Source: an uncultured Clostridiaceae bacterium (GTDB taxonomy: Bacteria; Bacillota; Clostridia; Lachnospirales; Lachnospiraceae). Taken from it: a stretch of 10,395 nucleotides of DNA. The stretch covers positions 1 to 10,395 of the forward strand of contig CATKZA010000024.1 of NCBI GenBank assembly GCA_949841235.1. The letters are read 5' to 3'. The position numbers and the translations under genes are program-made. Position 1 is the first letter of the stretch, and each line of letters starts with the position of its first letter. This document shows positions 1 through 6,666 of the stretch, in pieces. Below the pieces are notes generated by a model. It did no database searches. It was not told the DNA's origin and was given only the letters and a program-made list of their open reading frames with translations.

Positions 1-1
1 G

Positions 2-580
2 TCCTGTTCGGAGCTGGTGACGGTCAGTTATCGGCGATCCTTTTTCGGAGAGACCGGCTGCAGCGTATCCACAGCCCGTGCGGGAAATGTCATTGGCGGA
101 GGGGATTTTGCCAGGGATCGCATTGTGCCGGACTGCGTCAGGCATGCGGTAAAAGGAGAGAAGATTGTCCTGCGCAATCCCGATTCCGTGCGGCCATATC
201 AGTTTGTACTGGAGCCATTGCTTGCCTATCTCCTGATTGCCATGAAGCAGTTTGACGACAAGACGTATGAGAACAACTACAATATCGGGCCTGATGATGA
301 TGGCTGCGTTACCACCAGGGAATTGGCGGACATGTTTTGCCAGATCTGGGGGGAGGCAGACTGGTGCGTGAAATGCGAGGAGGGGCAGCATGAGGCGAAT
401 CTCCTGAAATTAGACTGCTCCAGGTTTCGGAATATGTTTGGCTGGAAAGGCCATCAGGATATATATCATGTGATGGAGCAGACGGTGGAACTGTACAAGG
501 CAATCTGCGAAGGAAAGGAATTGTCAGAAATCATTCATAGGCAGATTGAGAGGAAATTTGAGGAATTCGCTTTTTTATGA
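2..580 (+). CDS. rfbG: CDP-glucose 4,6-dehydratase, C-terminal part (5' end outside window)
   Basis: The protein belongs to the extended short-chain dehydrogenase/reductase (SDR) family. The family enzyme dehydrates CDP-glucose to CDP-4-keto-6-deoxyglucose using NAD, in the cytoplasm, as the first committed step to CDP-linked deoxy sugars. The frame is open from base 2, so the start lies upstream; an internal GTG at 17 is not a real start. About 192 residues are visible, roughly the C-terminal half of a family protein of about 350 residues. The visible part contains SELVTVSYRRSFF, then the strongly characteristic TARAGNVIGGGDFARDRIVP, then RNPDSVRPYQFVLEPLLAYL, all typical of RfbG. The catalytic YxxxK motif would lie just before base 1 and cannot be checked. 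The C-terminus ends normally at TGA 578-580. The next gene starts 211 bases later behind its own promoter, so rfbG probably ends an upstream transcription unit. The family call is strong; the CDP rather than dTDP preference is taken from the family match. Confidence 0.9.
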   Translation, partial: SCSELVTVSYRRSFFGETGCSVSTARAGNVIGGGDFARDRIVPDCVRHAVKGEKIVLRNPDSVRPYQFVLEPLLAYLLIAMKQFDDKTYENNYNIGPDDDGCVTTRELADMFCQIWGEADWCVKCEEGQHEANLLKLDCSRFRNMFGWKGHQDIYHVMEQTVELYKAICEGKELSEIIHRQIERKFEEFAFL

Positions 581-592
581 TGATAGCAAAAA

Positions 593-611
593 TTGGCGCA
601 GTGAACGCCAA
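593..611. other. Small hairpin after rfbG; possible terminator for leftward transcription
   Basis: TTGGCG (593-598) and CGCCAA (606-611) form a 6-bp perfect stem with a 7-base loop, 12 bases after the rfbG stop. On the + strand the stem is followed by A residues, not T residues, so it is not a standard intrinsic terminator for rfbG. On the - strand the same stem is followed by TTTTTG, so it could stop leftward transcripts. A second, longer-spaced inverted repeat overlaps it (AGTGAACG 600-607 with CGTTCACT 628-635, 20-base loop). The function is unproven. Confidence 0.3.
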
Positions 612-698
612 AAACCAAAATATTTGTCGTTCACTATAAGTAGCGATCGGATGCATTTTCCAATCATCAATCTATTTCGGGCGAATGCCTGATTCATT

Positions 699-727
699 TT
701 GACACCCTAATACCGTGATAATAAAAT
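699..727 (+). promoter_or_regulatory. Sigma-A type promoter driving the glycosyltransferase operon
   Basis: A perfect -35 box TTGACA at 699-704 is followed by a 17-base spacer and a -10 box TAAAAT at 722-727 (five of six matches to TATAAT). Transcription would start near 734, about 58 bases before the first possible start codon at 792. The -35 box lies at the edge of a sequence that looks like a mobile-element end, so this may be a promoter assembled at an insertion junction. The box quality is seen directly; activity is inferred. Confidence 0.65.
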
Positions 728-757
728 AATCTGCTTTCTAATATATATTAAGATATA

Positions 758-815
758 TGACGAAATAATAACAGTCTATTTAATAATGTAAATGAATAAA
801 AGTGACGAAATAATA
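758..815 (+). repeat. 13-base direct repeat flanking the glycosyltransferase start
   Basis: The sequence TGACGAAATAATA occurs at 758-770 and again at 803-815, exactly 45 bases apart. The first copy lies in the leader after the promoter; the second lies inside the first codons of the glycosyltransferase frame as annotated. The spacing equals 15 codons. It may be a local duplication in AT-rich DNA or a protein-binding pair; no function can be assigned. Confidence 0.6.
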
Positions 816-2474
816 TATTTTACATCATTCCTGCCATGGTTTGTGGCGCAAGCCAAGCTGCGAAGCAAAAAATATATTGCGGTGGCAGTATGGTGGCTAT
901 GGAATGATGCATATGGGGTGATAGAGAGAATGATGGAATCTGAATTTTTATTAGATGACGTGGTGGCGTTGATTCGCATTTTGCGTCAGGAGCCGGAGTC
1001 GCCTGATATGAAAGTCGTTGGCAGAAGGCTGGCTGTGAATTATTTTGCTTTGAAAAAAGGCGGGGTGGACGTTCTGGCGCAGTTTGACCATATTTTTGCC
1101 CGGGATGCCCAGCTGTACCTTCTAGTGCTTTCTGTCTTTCTATATCTCTTTAAGGAGAAGGCGTTTTTAGACCGGGCGGAGGAGCTGATGCTTGACGAGG
1201 CGTTGCCCTATGATTTATCGGTGGGTATTATGAAGCAGATTGCAGGGGAGCGGTTTGTTACTAAGGAGTACCAGGCATCCTATGAGAGTCAGAGGCGGAG
1301 TCTGGCTGTTATGACAGAGCGTTTGCGCAGGGAACTGTCTGTGGAACTGGCGTATATTCCCTATGAGGAACGCCATCACAGGCGGATTTTGGTGGCTACG
1401 GATACCCTTCTGTCGGACAGGCATGCCCCCACGCAGATGGTGCTGAATTTGGTGAGGCATTTGCAGGGTGTTTTGGGATATGAAGTACAGTTGCTGGTCA
1501 ATGTGGAGAAGATCAATTACGATGAAGTGTCGAGTTGCTGGCTGCACCCCTTTCGTCCCCACTATTTGAGTCGGTATGACGGGGAGTTTCAGCGGGAATA
1601 TCAGGGATGCGTTATTCATGGTTACCAGCAGATTGTGAATGAGGAGCATTTTCCTCAGGTGCGGGAGATGCTTCAGGAGGTGGAGGCCTGGAAGCCGGAA
1701 ATGGTTTGGTGTATTGGCGGGACATCTATGATTGCCGAATTGCTGGGGGATATTACCACTATGATTGCTCAGGCCTGTGCTAGGGGCTGTGCAGTCTCTC
1801 GGGCGCCTATGCTCCTTTCGGGCGGGGATGATGGCAGTTCTTATATTGAGGAGATGAAGGAATGCATTGCGAGAAATGGCCAGAGGATTTACACCATGCT
1901 TCCCTGCTGGGAATTTCCACCCCCGGCAGGGAAGCATGATAAGCCTTCTCTGGGATTTGAGGAGGATGCCTTCGTCATAGCGATTGTGGGCAATCGGCTG
2001 GATGACGAGATGGATGCCGAGTTTATAGGGGTGATGCGGGAGATTGCCAGAAGGGAAGGGCGGTGCCGGTTCATGGTGATCGGCAGCTGCCACAGGGATT
2101 TTTCTTCCTCATCTCTGGCAGGAAAGGTGAAGAATCTGGGGTATCAGGAGGATCTGACCGGGGTGTTGGAGGCGGCGGATTTATTCCTGAATCCGGTGCG
2201 TGCCGGCGGTGGCGGGAGTGCGGTCAGGGCAGTTTCCGTCGGCGTGCCGGTCATTACCCTGCCGGGCTGCGATGTGGCTGTCAACGTGGGAGATGCCTTT
2301 GTCTGCGATTCTCTGGGGGAAGTGCCTGACCTGGTGGAGCGGTATTGCCATGACCGGGCATTTTACCAGAGCCAGGTGGAGGCATGCGGCAAGTGCTGGG
2401 AAGGATATGCGTCGGTGAATCAGGTGAAGGAGTATCAGAAGGTGATTGACTTTGCGGCGGAATGCTCGATGTAG
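792..2474 (+). CDS. GT-B fold glycosyltransferase with a long N-terminal helical region
   Basis: This is probably a cytoplasmic sugar transferase of the GT1/GT4-like (GT-B) group that moves a nucleotide-activated sugar to an acceptor. Residues 1 to about 190 form a leucine-rich, charged, probably helical region without a recognised domain. An N-terminal Rossmann-like half starts near residue 197 (RILVATDTLLSDRHAP). The C-terminal donor-binding half starts near residue 393 (FVIAIVGNRLDDEMDAEF). It carries FLNPVRAGGGGSAVRA near 465-480, then GVPVITLPGCDVAVNVGDA, a glycine-rich donor-site pattern typical of GT-B enzymes. No signal peptide or clear membrane helix is present. The start is uncertain: ATG 792 is the first in frame after a stop but has no ribosome binding site. 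ATG 930 lies 7 bases after GGTGAT (917-922), a good match to the far end of the ribosome binding site consensus, and would give 514 residues. The donor and acceptor are unknown. It is the first gene of its operon. Confidence 0.75.
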   Translation: MNKSDEIIYFTSFLPWFVAQAKLRSKKYIAVAVWWLWNDAYGVIERMMESEFLLDDVVALIRILRQEPESPDMKVVGRRLAVNYFALKKGGVDVLAQFDHIFARDAQLYLLVLSVFLYLFKEKAFLDRAEELMLDEALPYDLSVGIMKQIAGERFVTKEYQASYESQRRSLAVMTERLRRELSVELAYIPYEERHHRRILVATDTLLSDRHAPTQMVLNLVRHLQGVLGYEVQLLVNVEKINYDEVSSCWLHPFRPHYLSRYDGEFQREYQGCVIHGYQQIVNEEHFPQVREMLQEVEAWKPEMVWCIGGTSMIAELLGDITTMIAQACARGCAVSRAPMLLSGGDDGSSYIEEMKECIARNGQRIYTMLPCWEFPPPAGKHDKPSLGFEEDAFVIAIVGNRLDDEMDAEFIGVMREIARREGRCRFMVIGSCHRDFSSSSLAGKVKNLGYQEDLTGVLEAADLFLNPVRAGGGGSAVRAVSVGVPVITLPGCDVAVNVGDAFVCDSLGEVPDLVERYCHDRAFYQSQVEACGKCWEGYASVNQVKEYQKVIDFAAECSM

Positions 2475-2558
2475 GGATCAGGGATGGAAACTTCTGAATG
2501 CATTATGGCGCGAAGGGGGAATCTGTCCCATAGCGGACAAGAGACGGGGAGGCAGAGA

Positions 2559-3686
2559 ATGATAAATTTCAATGAGGCGCCCTTTACCGGGAGGGAGTTC
2601 CAATATATGGAGCGGGCGGTGAAGAATAAGCGCATATCCGGGGATGGAGAGTATACGAAGAAATGTTCTGCCTGGCTGGAGGCGCCGGCGGGGGGGGCAA
2701 AGGCACTGCTCACCACCTCGGGAACCCACGCACTGGAAATCGCTGCCTTCCTATGTGGCATCCAGCCGGGGGATGAGGTCATCATGCCTGCCTATACGTT
2801 CGTGTCCACTGCCAATGCCTTTGCCCTGAGGGGCGCGAAGATTGTTTTCGTGGATATTCGGCCGGACACAATGAATTTGGATGAGAAATTGATTGAGAAT
2901 GCCGTAACCGAGAGGACGAAGGCGATCGTACCGGTTCACTATGCCGGGGTTTCCTGCGAGATGGATGCCATCATGGACATTGCAGGGAGGCATGGCCTGA
3001 AGGTGGTGGAGGATGCCGCCCAGGCCGTCATGGGTACATATCAGGGCAGGATGCTGGGGAGCATTGGAGATTATGGCTGCTACAGCTTCCATGAGACCAA
3101 GAATTATTCCATGGGGGAGGGCGGCGCCATCCTTTTGGATCGGGAGGAGGATGTGCACAGTGCGGAAATCATTCGGGAGAAGGGGACGAACAGGAGCCAG
3201 TTCTTTCGGGGGATGGTGGATAAGTATTCTTGGGTGGGGCTGGGTTCTTCCTATCTGCCCAGTGATCTGAATGCGGCATATCTGTGGGCGAATCTGGAGG
3301 AGGCAGATCGGATTCTGAATCAGCGGATGTCCTCTTGGAACTTGTATTATGAAAGGCTTCATGGGCTGGAGGAGAAGGGGAAGATTTCCCTGCCGGTGAT
3401 TCCCGAAGGATGCGGGCATAATGCCCATATGTTTTATATCAAGGCGAGGGATTTGAAAGAGAGAACCCGGCTGCTGGATTGGCTGAGGCGTCGGGAGATT
3501 CTGGCGGTATTTCACTATGTCCCCCTGCATACGGCGCTGGCCGGGAGACGGCATGGCCTTTTCTGCGGGGAGGATGTCTATACCACGGCGGAGAGCGAGA
3601 GGCTTTTGAGGCTGCCTATGTATTATGGGCTGGGGAAAGAAGAGATCAATCGGGTCTGCCAGGCCGTGGAGGCATTTTATACTTAG
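2559..3686 (+). CDS. wecE: WecE/RffA-like dTDP-4-keto-6-deoxyglucose 4-aminotransferase
   Basis: This pyridoxal-phosphate aminotransferase of the DegT/DnrJ/EryC1/StrS family is predicted to convert a nucleotide-linked 4-keto-6-deoxyhexose to the 4-amino-4,6-dideoxy sugar, with glutamate as usual amino donor. The translation (375 residues) lines up end to end with E. coli WecE as I recall it, from MINFNEAPFTGREFQYM to the C-terminus. It shares long blocks such as PGDEVIMPAYTFVSTANAF, RGAKIVFVDIRPDTMN and REKGTNRSQFFRG. The PLP-binding lysine is Lys181 in SFHETKNYS; VVEDAAQ supplies the aspartate that contacts the pyridine ring. The start at 2559 is set by GGGGAGG (2546-2552) six bases upstream and by homology; an in-frame ATG at 2484 would add 25 residues with no WecE counterpart. 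In enterobacteria this enzyme serves enterobacterial common antigen, absent from Gram-positives, so it must feed another glycan here. No WecD-like acetyltransferase is adjacent; an ATP-grasp gene follows instead. A CDP-linked substrate is possible given rfbG upstream. Confidence 0.93.
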   Translation: MINFNEAPFTGREFQYMERAVKNKRISGDGEYTKKCSAWLEAPAGGAKALLTTSGTHALEIAAFLCGIQPGDEVIMPAYTFVSTANAFALRGAKIVFVDIRPDTMNLDEKLIENAVTERTKAIVPVHYAGVSCEMDAIMDIAGRHGLKVVEDAAQAVMGTYQGRMLGSIGDYGCYSFHETKNYSMGEGGAILLDREEDVHSAEIIREKGTNRSQFFRGMVDKYSWVGLGSSYLPSDLNAAYLWANLEEADRILNQRMSSWNLYYERLHGLEEKGKISLPVIPEGCGHNAHMFYIKARDLKERTRLLDWLRRREILAVFHYVPLHTALAGRRHGLFCGEDVYTTAESERLLRLPMYYGLGKEEINRVCQAVEAFYT

Positions 3687-3769
3687 CGTATGGTATTGCT
3701 TTTATCTGGAAAGCTGCGCTGGAGGAGATGGACGAGGAAGGGGATGCTGATGAGGCACAGAGGAGAGAG

Positions 3770-5038
3770 ATGGAAAAGATATTGATTTTAAACGGCGGCT
3801 ACTCGGAGGTGCCGTTGATTCAGGCGGCAAGGGCGCAGGGATTTTACGTCCTTGTGACGGGAAATGATGAGAATGCGGCGGGAAACCGGTTGGCAGATGA
3901 GTATATTCCATGGGATTATTCAGACCGAGAGGGGATTTATGAACTGGCAAGGTCTCACGAGGTTTCCGCAATTTGCTCCGGGTGCAATGATTTTGCCTAT
4001 CTGTCAGCGGCTTATGCCTGCGAAAGGCTTCATCTTCCCGGACATGATTCCTATCAGACGGCTTTGACGCTACATCATAAGGATTTGTACAGAGCCTTTG
4101 CCGGGAGAGTGGGCATCCCTGTTCCTGAGGTGGTGGAATACAGAATGGATTCGGATTTGGAGAAGGTGAGATTCCTTCGCTTTCCGGTCATTGTCAAACC
4201 GGTGGATTTGTCGGGCGGCAAGGGCATGAGGAAATGCCGCAATATGGGGGAGGTTAGGGAGGCAATTTGTGCCGCACTGGCAGGTAGCAGGATGCCCCAT
4301 GTCTTAATCGAGGAGTTTCTGGAGGGTACGAATCATGGCTTTACTGCCATAGTGCATGAGGGGAAGGTGGTTTTCTCTATGATGGACCGGGAATTCCATG
4401 AGTATTCACCCTTTGCCGTGTCGGCAACAAGCGTGTCGGAATCCATGCCGGAGGAGGTTGTCCAAAGACTGAAGGGGCTGGTGGAGCAGCTGGCAGCCGG
4501 CCTGAGTTTATGCGATGGTCTGGTGCATTCCCAATTCATTTTGACAGAGGAAGGAGAGCCTGTTATTATCGAGGTCTGCCGCAGAAGTCCGGGGGATCTG
4601 TATATTGATTTTGTAAAGTATGCCACGGGGATGGACTATCCTGGGCTGATTCTGTCCTGTGAGGCGGGGCGGGGCATGGACGCCTGGCTGGATGATGCAG
4701 GATGCCTGACAGGTATGCCCGATGCGGAAAATGAAGCGAGGGGCTGGTACAGATGCCGAATTCCGGCAGTGAGGGGCTTTTGGGGGCGGCATGTGGTTGC
4801 CTGCATGAGAGCAGGCAAATTGAAGGATGTGGTGATTGGGGACAGATTGGCACCATATATTCGAGGGAAAGCCATTTCCTTTGAGAGGGGAAGGGAGATT
4901 CAGGAGGGAGAGACTTACAAGTGTGGCGCACTATTTCTAGAGTTTCAGAATCAGGAGGAGATGGAGGCGATTATGAGCCATGCGTCAGAATATATAGAAT
5001 TTGAGATGGAGGAAATGTGTGAATTGTTATGTCAGTGA
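3770..5038 (+). CDS. ATP-grasp domain ligase (carbamoyl-phosphate-synthase-like)
   Basis: ATP-grasp enzymes activate a carboxylate as an acyl phosphate and join it to an amine, thiol or similar nucleophile. The 422-residue protein opens with a Rossmann-like preATP-grasp domain (MEKILILNGGYSEVPLIQAA, residues 1-20). An ATP-binding lysine follows in FPVIVKPVDLSGGKGM near 138-153, including the glycine-rich loop. VLIEEFLEG is the adenine-contacting segment, and VIIEVCRRSPGD around Glu268 holds the metal-binding glutamate. The last motif departs from the usual ExNPR by having Cys-Arg-Arg. A further domain of about 120 residues fills the C-terminus. The start at 3770 has AGGAG (3761-3765) four bases upstream and matches the expected N-terminus of the fold. 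The frame stays open far upstream through the end of wecE, but that extension is not conserved-looking. It sits between the aminotransferase and an FkbM gene, which suggests a role in acylating an amino sugar; the actual substrates are unknown. Confidence 0.85.
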   Translation: MEKILILNGGYSEVPLIQAARAQGFYVLVTGNDENAAGNRLADEYIPWDYSDREGIYELARSHEVSAICSGCNDFAYLSAAYACERLHLPGHDSYQTALTLHHKDLYRAFAGRVGIPVPEVVEYRMDSDLEKVRFLRFPVIVKPVDLSGGKGMRKCRNMGEVREAICAALAGSRMPHVLIEEFLEGTNHGFTAIVHEGKVVFSMMDREFHEYSPFAVSATSVSESMPEEVVQRLKGLVEQLAAGLSLCDGLVHSQFILTEEGEPVIIEVCRRSPGDLYIDFVKYATGMDYPGLILSCEAGRGMDAWLDDAGCLTGMPDAENEARGWYRCRIPAVRGFWGRHVVACMRAGKLKDVVIGDRLAPYIRGKAISFERGREIQEGETYKCGALFLEFQNQEEMEAIMSHASEYIEFEMEEMCELLCQ

Positions 5039-5072
5039 AGCTGGCATGACTGGAAGGATGAAAGGTGAAGGC

Positions 5073-6146
5073 ATGTATTTTCAGAAAAAGCAATCTGATG
5101 ATTTGTCTGCTATCAGAGAATTAAAAGGGCGGGGAAAGCCTGTTTATATCTATGGCAGAGGAGCTACGGCTAAGCGTGTGGAGAGAAGGCTGGCAGAAAA
5201 CGGAATTGACATATGCGGCTGCTTCGTGGATGATGAATTTTTCGAGAGGGGCGTAAACTATGAGTGGGATGTCCCGCTTTTTTCCTTCAGCGATGTTATG
5301 GGATTGCCGGAGGCAGATGTGGTCATTGGATTTTATCAGACGGAAGCTGCCCATACCAAGATTATGAGAGGGGAGATTCCTAACCGGGGCAAGGTATATT
5401 TCATTCATTCTGAAATCCTGTTTGATTACGATTATTATCTTAAGAATAGGGAAGGTTTTGAGCAGACGTATGACTGGCTGGCAGATGATTTGTCAAGAAA
5501 AACCATGCGAGGGTATATGGATGGCAGGATGAATGGCGTCATGCGGCCTCTGTATGACTGCTATGTGCCGGACCAATACTTTATCCCTGAGGTGCGCCTG
5601 GCATCCCATGAGGTGTACATTGATTGTGGGATGTACGATGGGGATACGGTTGTGGAGTTTATGGGACGCTGTCCCAATTATGCCCGCATTGTGGGATTTG
5701 AGCCGGATGAGGAGAACGTGGAGAAGTTCAGAAGTCGCAATTTGCCATTGGAGCGCATAGAGGTGCATTGTGCAGGGGCGTGGTCGGAGGAAGGCGTGCT
5801 GAGATTCTCGGCAGAGGGAACGACTGCATCGCGAATTTCGGAGTCGGGGAATGTCTCTCTTTCAGTAAAATCCATAGATTCCCTAGAATTGAATCAGGTC
5901 GTGACGTTCATTAAGATGGATATCGAGGGGAGCGAACTGGAAGCGTTAAAGGGGGCGCAGGAAACGATTCGGAGGGATATGCCAAAACTGGCAATCTGTG
6001 TCTATCACAAAAAAGAGGACATGATTACGATTCCTCAATATATTAGGAGCTTGGAATCGGAAGGGAGTGCCTACTCTTTTTATTTGCGGCATCATTCGCT
6101 AAATGAGCATGAGACGGTGCTGTATGGAATTCCTTGTACTTCATAA
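5073..6146 (+). CDS. FkbM-family methyltransferase with an N-terminal Rossmann-like domain
   Basis: This is predicted to be an S-adenosylmethionine-dependent methyltransferase, probably O-methylating a sugar or sugar-linked group. Residues about 15-125 form a Rossmann-like nucleotide-binding module (PVYIYGRGATAKRVERRLAE, then GCFVDDEFF), of the type seen in other sugar-modifying enzymes. The FkbM domain occupies about residues 175-350. It shows the SAM-binding motif VYIDCGMYDGDT near residue 180, an acidic loop GFEPDEENVEKF after the second strand, and the family hallmark FIKMDIEGSELEALKGA near residue 280. The protein has 357 residues. ATG 5073 is preferred because AGGTG (5063-5067) lies five bases upstream and the nucleotide-binding fold begins shortly after. 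ATG 5058 and 5001 are in frame but less well placed, and 5001 would overlap the ligase gene by 38 bases. It lies 34 bases after the ligase stop and is the last well-formed gene of the first operon. The methyl acceptor is unknown. Confidence 0.88.
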   Translation: MYFQKKQSDDLSAIRELKGRGKPVYIYGRGATAKRVERRLAENGIDICGCFVDDEFFERGVNYEWDVPLFSFSDVMGLPEADVVIGFYQTEAAHTKIMRGEIPNRGKVYFIHSEILFDYDYYLKNREGFEQTYDWLADDLSRKTMRGYMDGRMNGVMRPLYDCYVPDQYFIPEVRLASHEVYIDCGMYDGDTVVEFMGRCPNYARIVGFEPDEENVEKFRSRNLPLERIEVHCAGAWSEEGVLRFSAEGTTASRISESGNVSLSVKSIDSLELNQVVTFIKMDIEGSELEALKGAQETIRRDMPKLAICVYHKKEDMITIPQYIRSLESEGSAYSFYLRHHSLNEHETVLYGIPCTS

Positions 6147-6157
6147 ACAAAGTTTAT

Positions 6158-6559
6158 ATGCATTATAGGCTTAGATATGAAAAAGATTGTAATCATTGGG
6201 GCGAACGAGTTTTAGAATCTGCTGATTTTGAATATGAGTGCAATATATTCAAAAAAGGCTTTCTTGCATTTAATTTGCCTTTGGATTGGACAAGTTGCCG
6301 AAGAATAGGACTGGCTTTTTTGCATATAATAAAAGAGGTGAATTTTCAGATTCAGGAGGTGATTGATATTTTAACGAAGGACAATAGAATTGCGGAACGA
6401 GAAGGAATAGGTCTGGATGTTATTTTGCAAAATATGCGTGATAAAAATGGCATTGTGATTCATAATTCTTTTTTAGAGTGTTTGGAAGAGGATAAGATGG
6501 AACGTATTTTGCGTCAGGACGTGGACATGGATCGCTTTAATTATATGATTAAGGCATGA
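6158..6559 (+). CDS. Small hypothetical protein, possibly the body of a frameshifted gene
   Basis: I do not recognise the family. The frame could start at ATG 6158 (133 residues) or TTG 6134; neither has a ribosome binding site. The protein is charged and mixed, with FKKGFLAFNLPLDW and a helical, acidic C-terminal half ending NYMIKA. No membrane segment is visible. The sequence is AT-rich compared with the FkbM gene (21 of 60 bases G or C in 6241-6300). A different frame opens at ATG 6177, seven bases after AGG, and reads MKKIVIIGANEF before TAG at 6213. That is a classic start for an ATP-grasp or Rossmann-type protein. One extra T in the TTTT run at 6210-6213 would join it to the frame annotated here at LESADFEYE, giving a 127-residue protein. 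It is therefore either a small intact gene or a slipped one. The terminator at 6583-6611 follows directly, so it closes the first operon. Confidence 0.45.
   Translation: MHYRLRYEKDCNHWGERVLESADFEYECNIFKKGFLAFNLPLDWTSCRRIGLAFLHIIKEVNFQIQEVIDILTKDNRIAEREGIGLDVILQNMRDKNGIVIHNSFLECLEEDKMERILRQDVDMDRFNYMIKA
6177..6215 (+). pseudogene. Candidate 5' fragment of a frameshifted gene (MKKIVIIGANEF)
   Basis: Twelve codons from ATG 6177 to TAG 6213-6215 encode MKKIVIIGANEF, a beta-strand plus glycine turn of the kind that opens ATP-grasp (preATP-grasp) and other nucleotide-binding proteins. AGG at 6167-6169 is a weak ribosome binding site seven bases upstream. The stop comes immediately after the T run 6210-6213; adding one T restores a frame that runs to 6559. 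The match to a family start is by pattern only and is short, so coincidence cannot be excluded. The bases that follow do not continue as an ATP-grasp domain in any frame I read. Confidence 0.35.
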
Positions 6560-6582
6560 TTAATAATATGTTATATCGGCAG

Positions 6583-6611
6583 AAATCTCACAGGACGTGG
6601 GATTTTTGTTT
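6583..6611 (+). terminator. Intrinsic terminator ending the first operon
   Basis: AAATCTCAC (6583-6591) pairs with GTGGGATTT (6597-6605) to give a 9-bp stem with one U-G pair and a 5-base loop. A T-rich tail TTGTTT (6606-6611) follows. It lies 24 bases after the stop at 6557-6559 and before the promoter of the next run of genes. The stem has modest GC content, so strength may be partial. Confidence 0.7.
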
Positions 6612-6666
6612 CTGTGAAGAAAATCTACGGAGAGAAGTCTTGAGAAGAAGAGTTACAGGAGGATAA

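Larger units (their letters stand above)
581..791. other. AT-rich intergenic gap between rfbG and the glycosyltransferase gene
   Basis: No gene was found in these 211 bases. The 3' part is extremely AT-rich: 26 of the 120 bases in 721-840 are G or C, against 38 of 60 in 3001-3060 inside the aminotransferase gene. The gap holds the hairpin at 593-611, a stretch at 676-704 that resembles the end of an insertion sequence, the promoter at 699-727, and the first copy of a 13-base direct repeat at 758-770. Confidence 0.7.

Noticed and set aside
1215..2093. 292-codon open frame on the - strand inside the glycosyltransferase gene
   Set aside because: Its translation is rich in His, Pro and Arg without domain motifs, as expected from the complement of a GC-biased gene, and the + strand carries a clear GT-B pattern.
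2523..2545. Small inverted repeat TGTCC / GGACA before wecE
   Set aside because: Only five base pairs, with no T tract; too weak to call a terminator or attenuator.
2484..2558. 25-codon N-terminal extension of wecE from ATG 2484
   Set aside because: WecE similarity begins at MINF, and GGGGAGG is placed for ATG 2559.
2751..3554. 267-codon open frame on the - strand inside wecE
   Set aside because: It lies fully opposite a gene with end-to-end WecE similarity and shows no domain or ribosome binding site.
3479..3769. Upstream extension of the ATP-grasp frame by 97 codons into the end of wecE
   Set aside because: It overlaps wecE in another frame by 208 bases, and the protein fold plus the AGGAG site support ATG 3770. 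The stretch reading WKAALEEMDEEGDADEAQ is odd but lacks a usable start.
3690..3785. 31-codon frame MVLLLSGKLRWRRWTRKG in the gap after wecE
   Set aside because: No ribosome binding site, very basic composition from AGG/AGA codons, and overlap with the next gene start; most likely chance.
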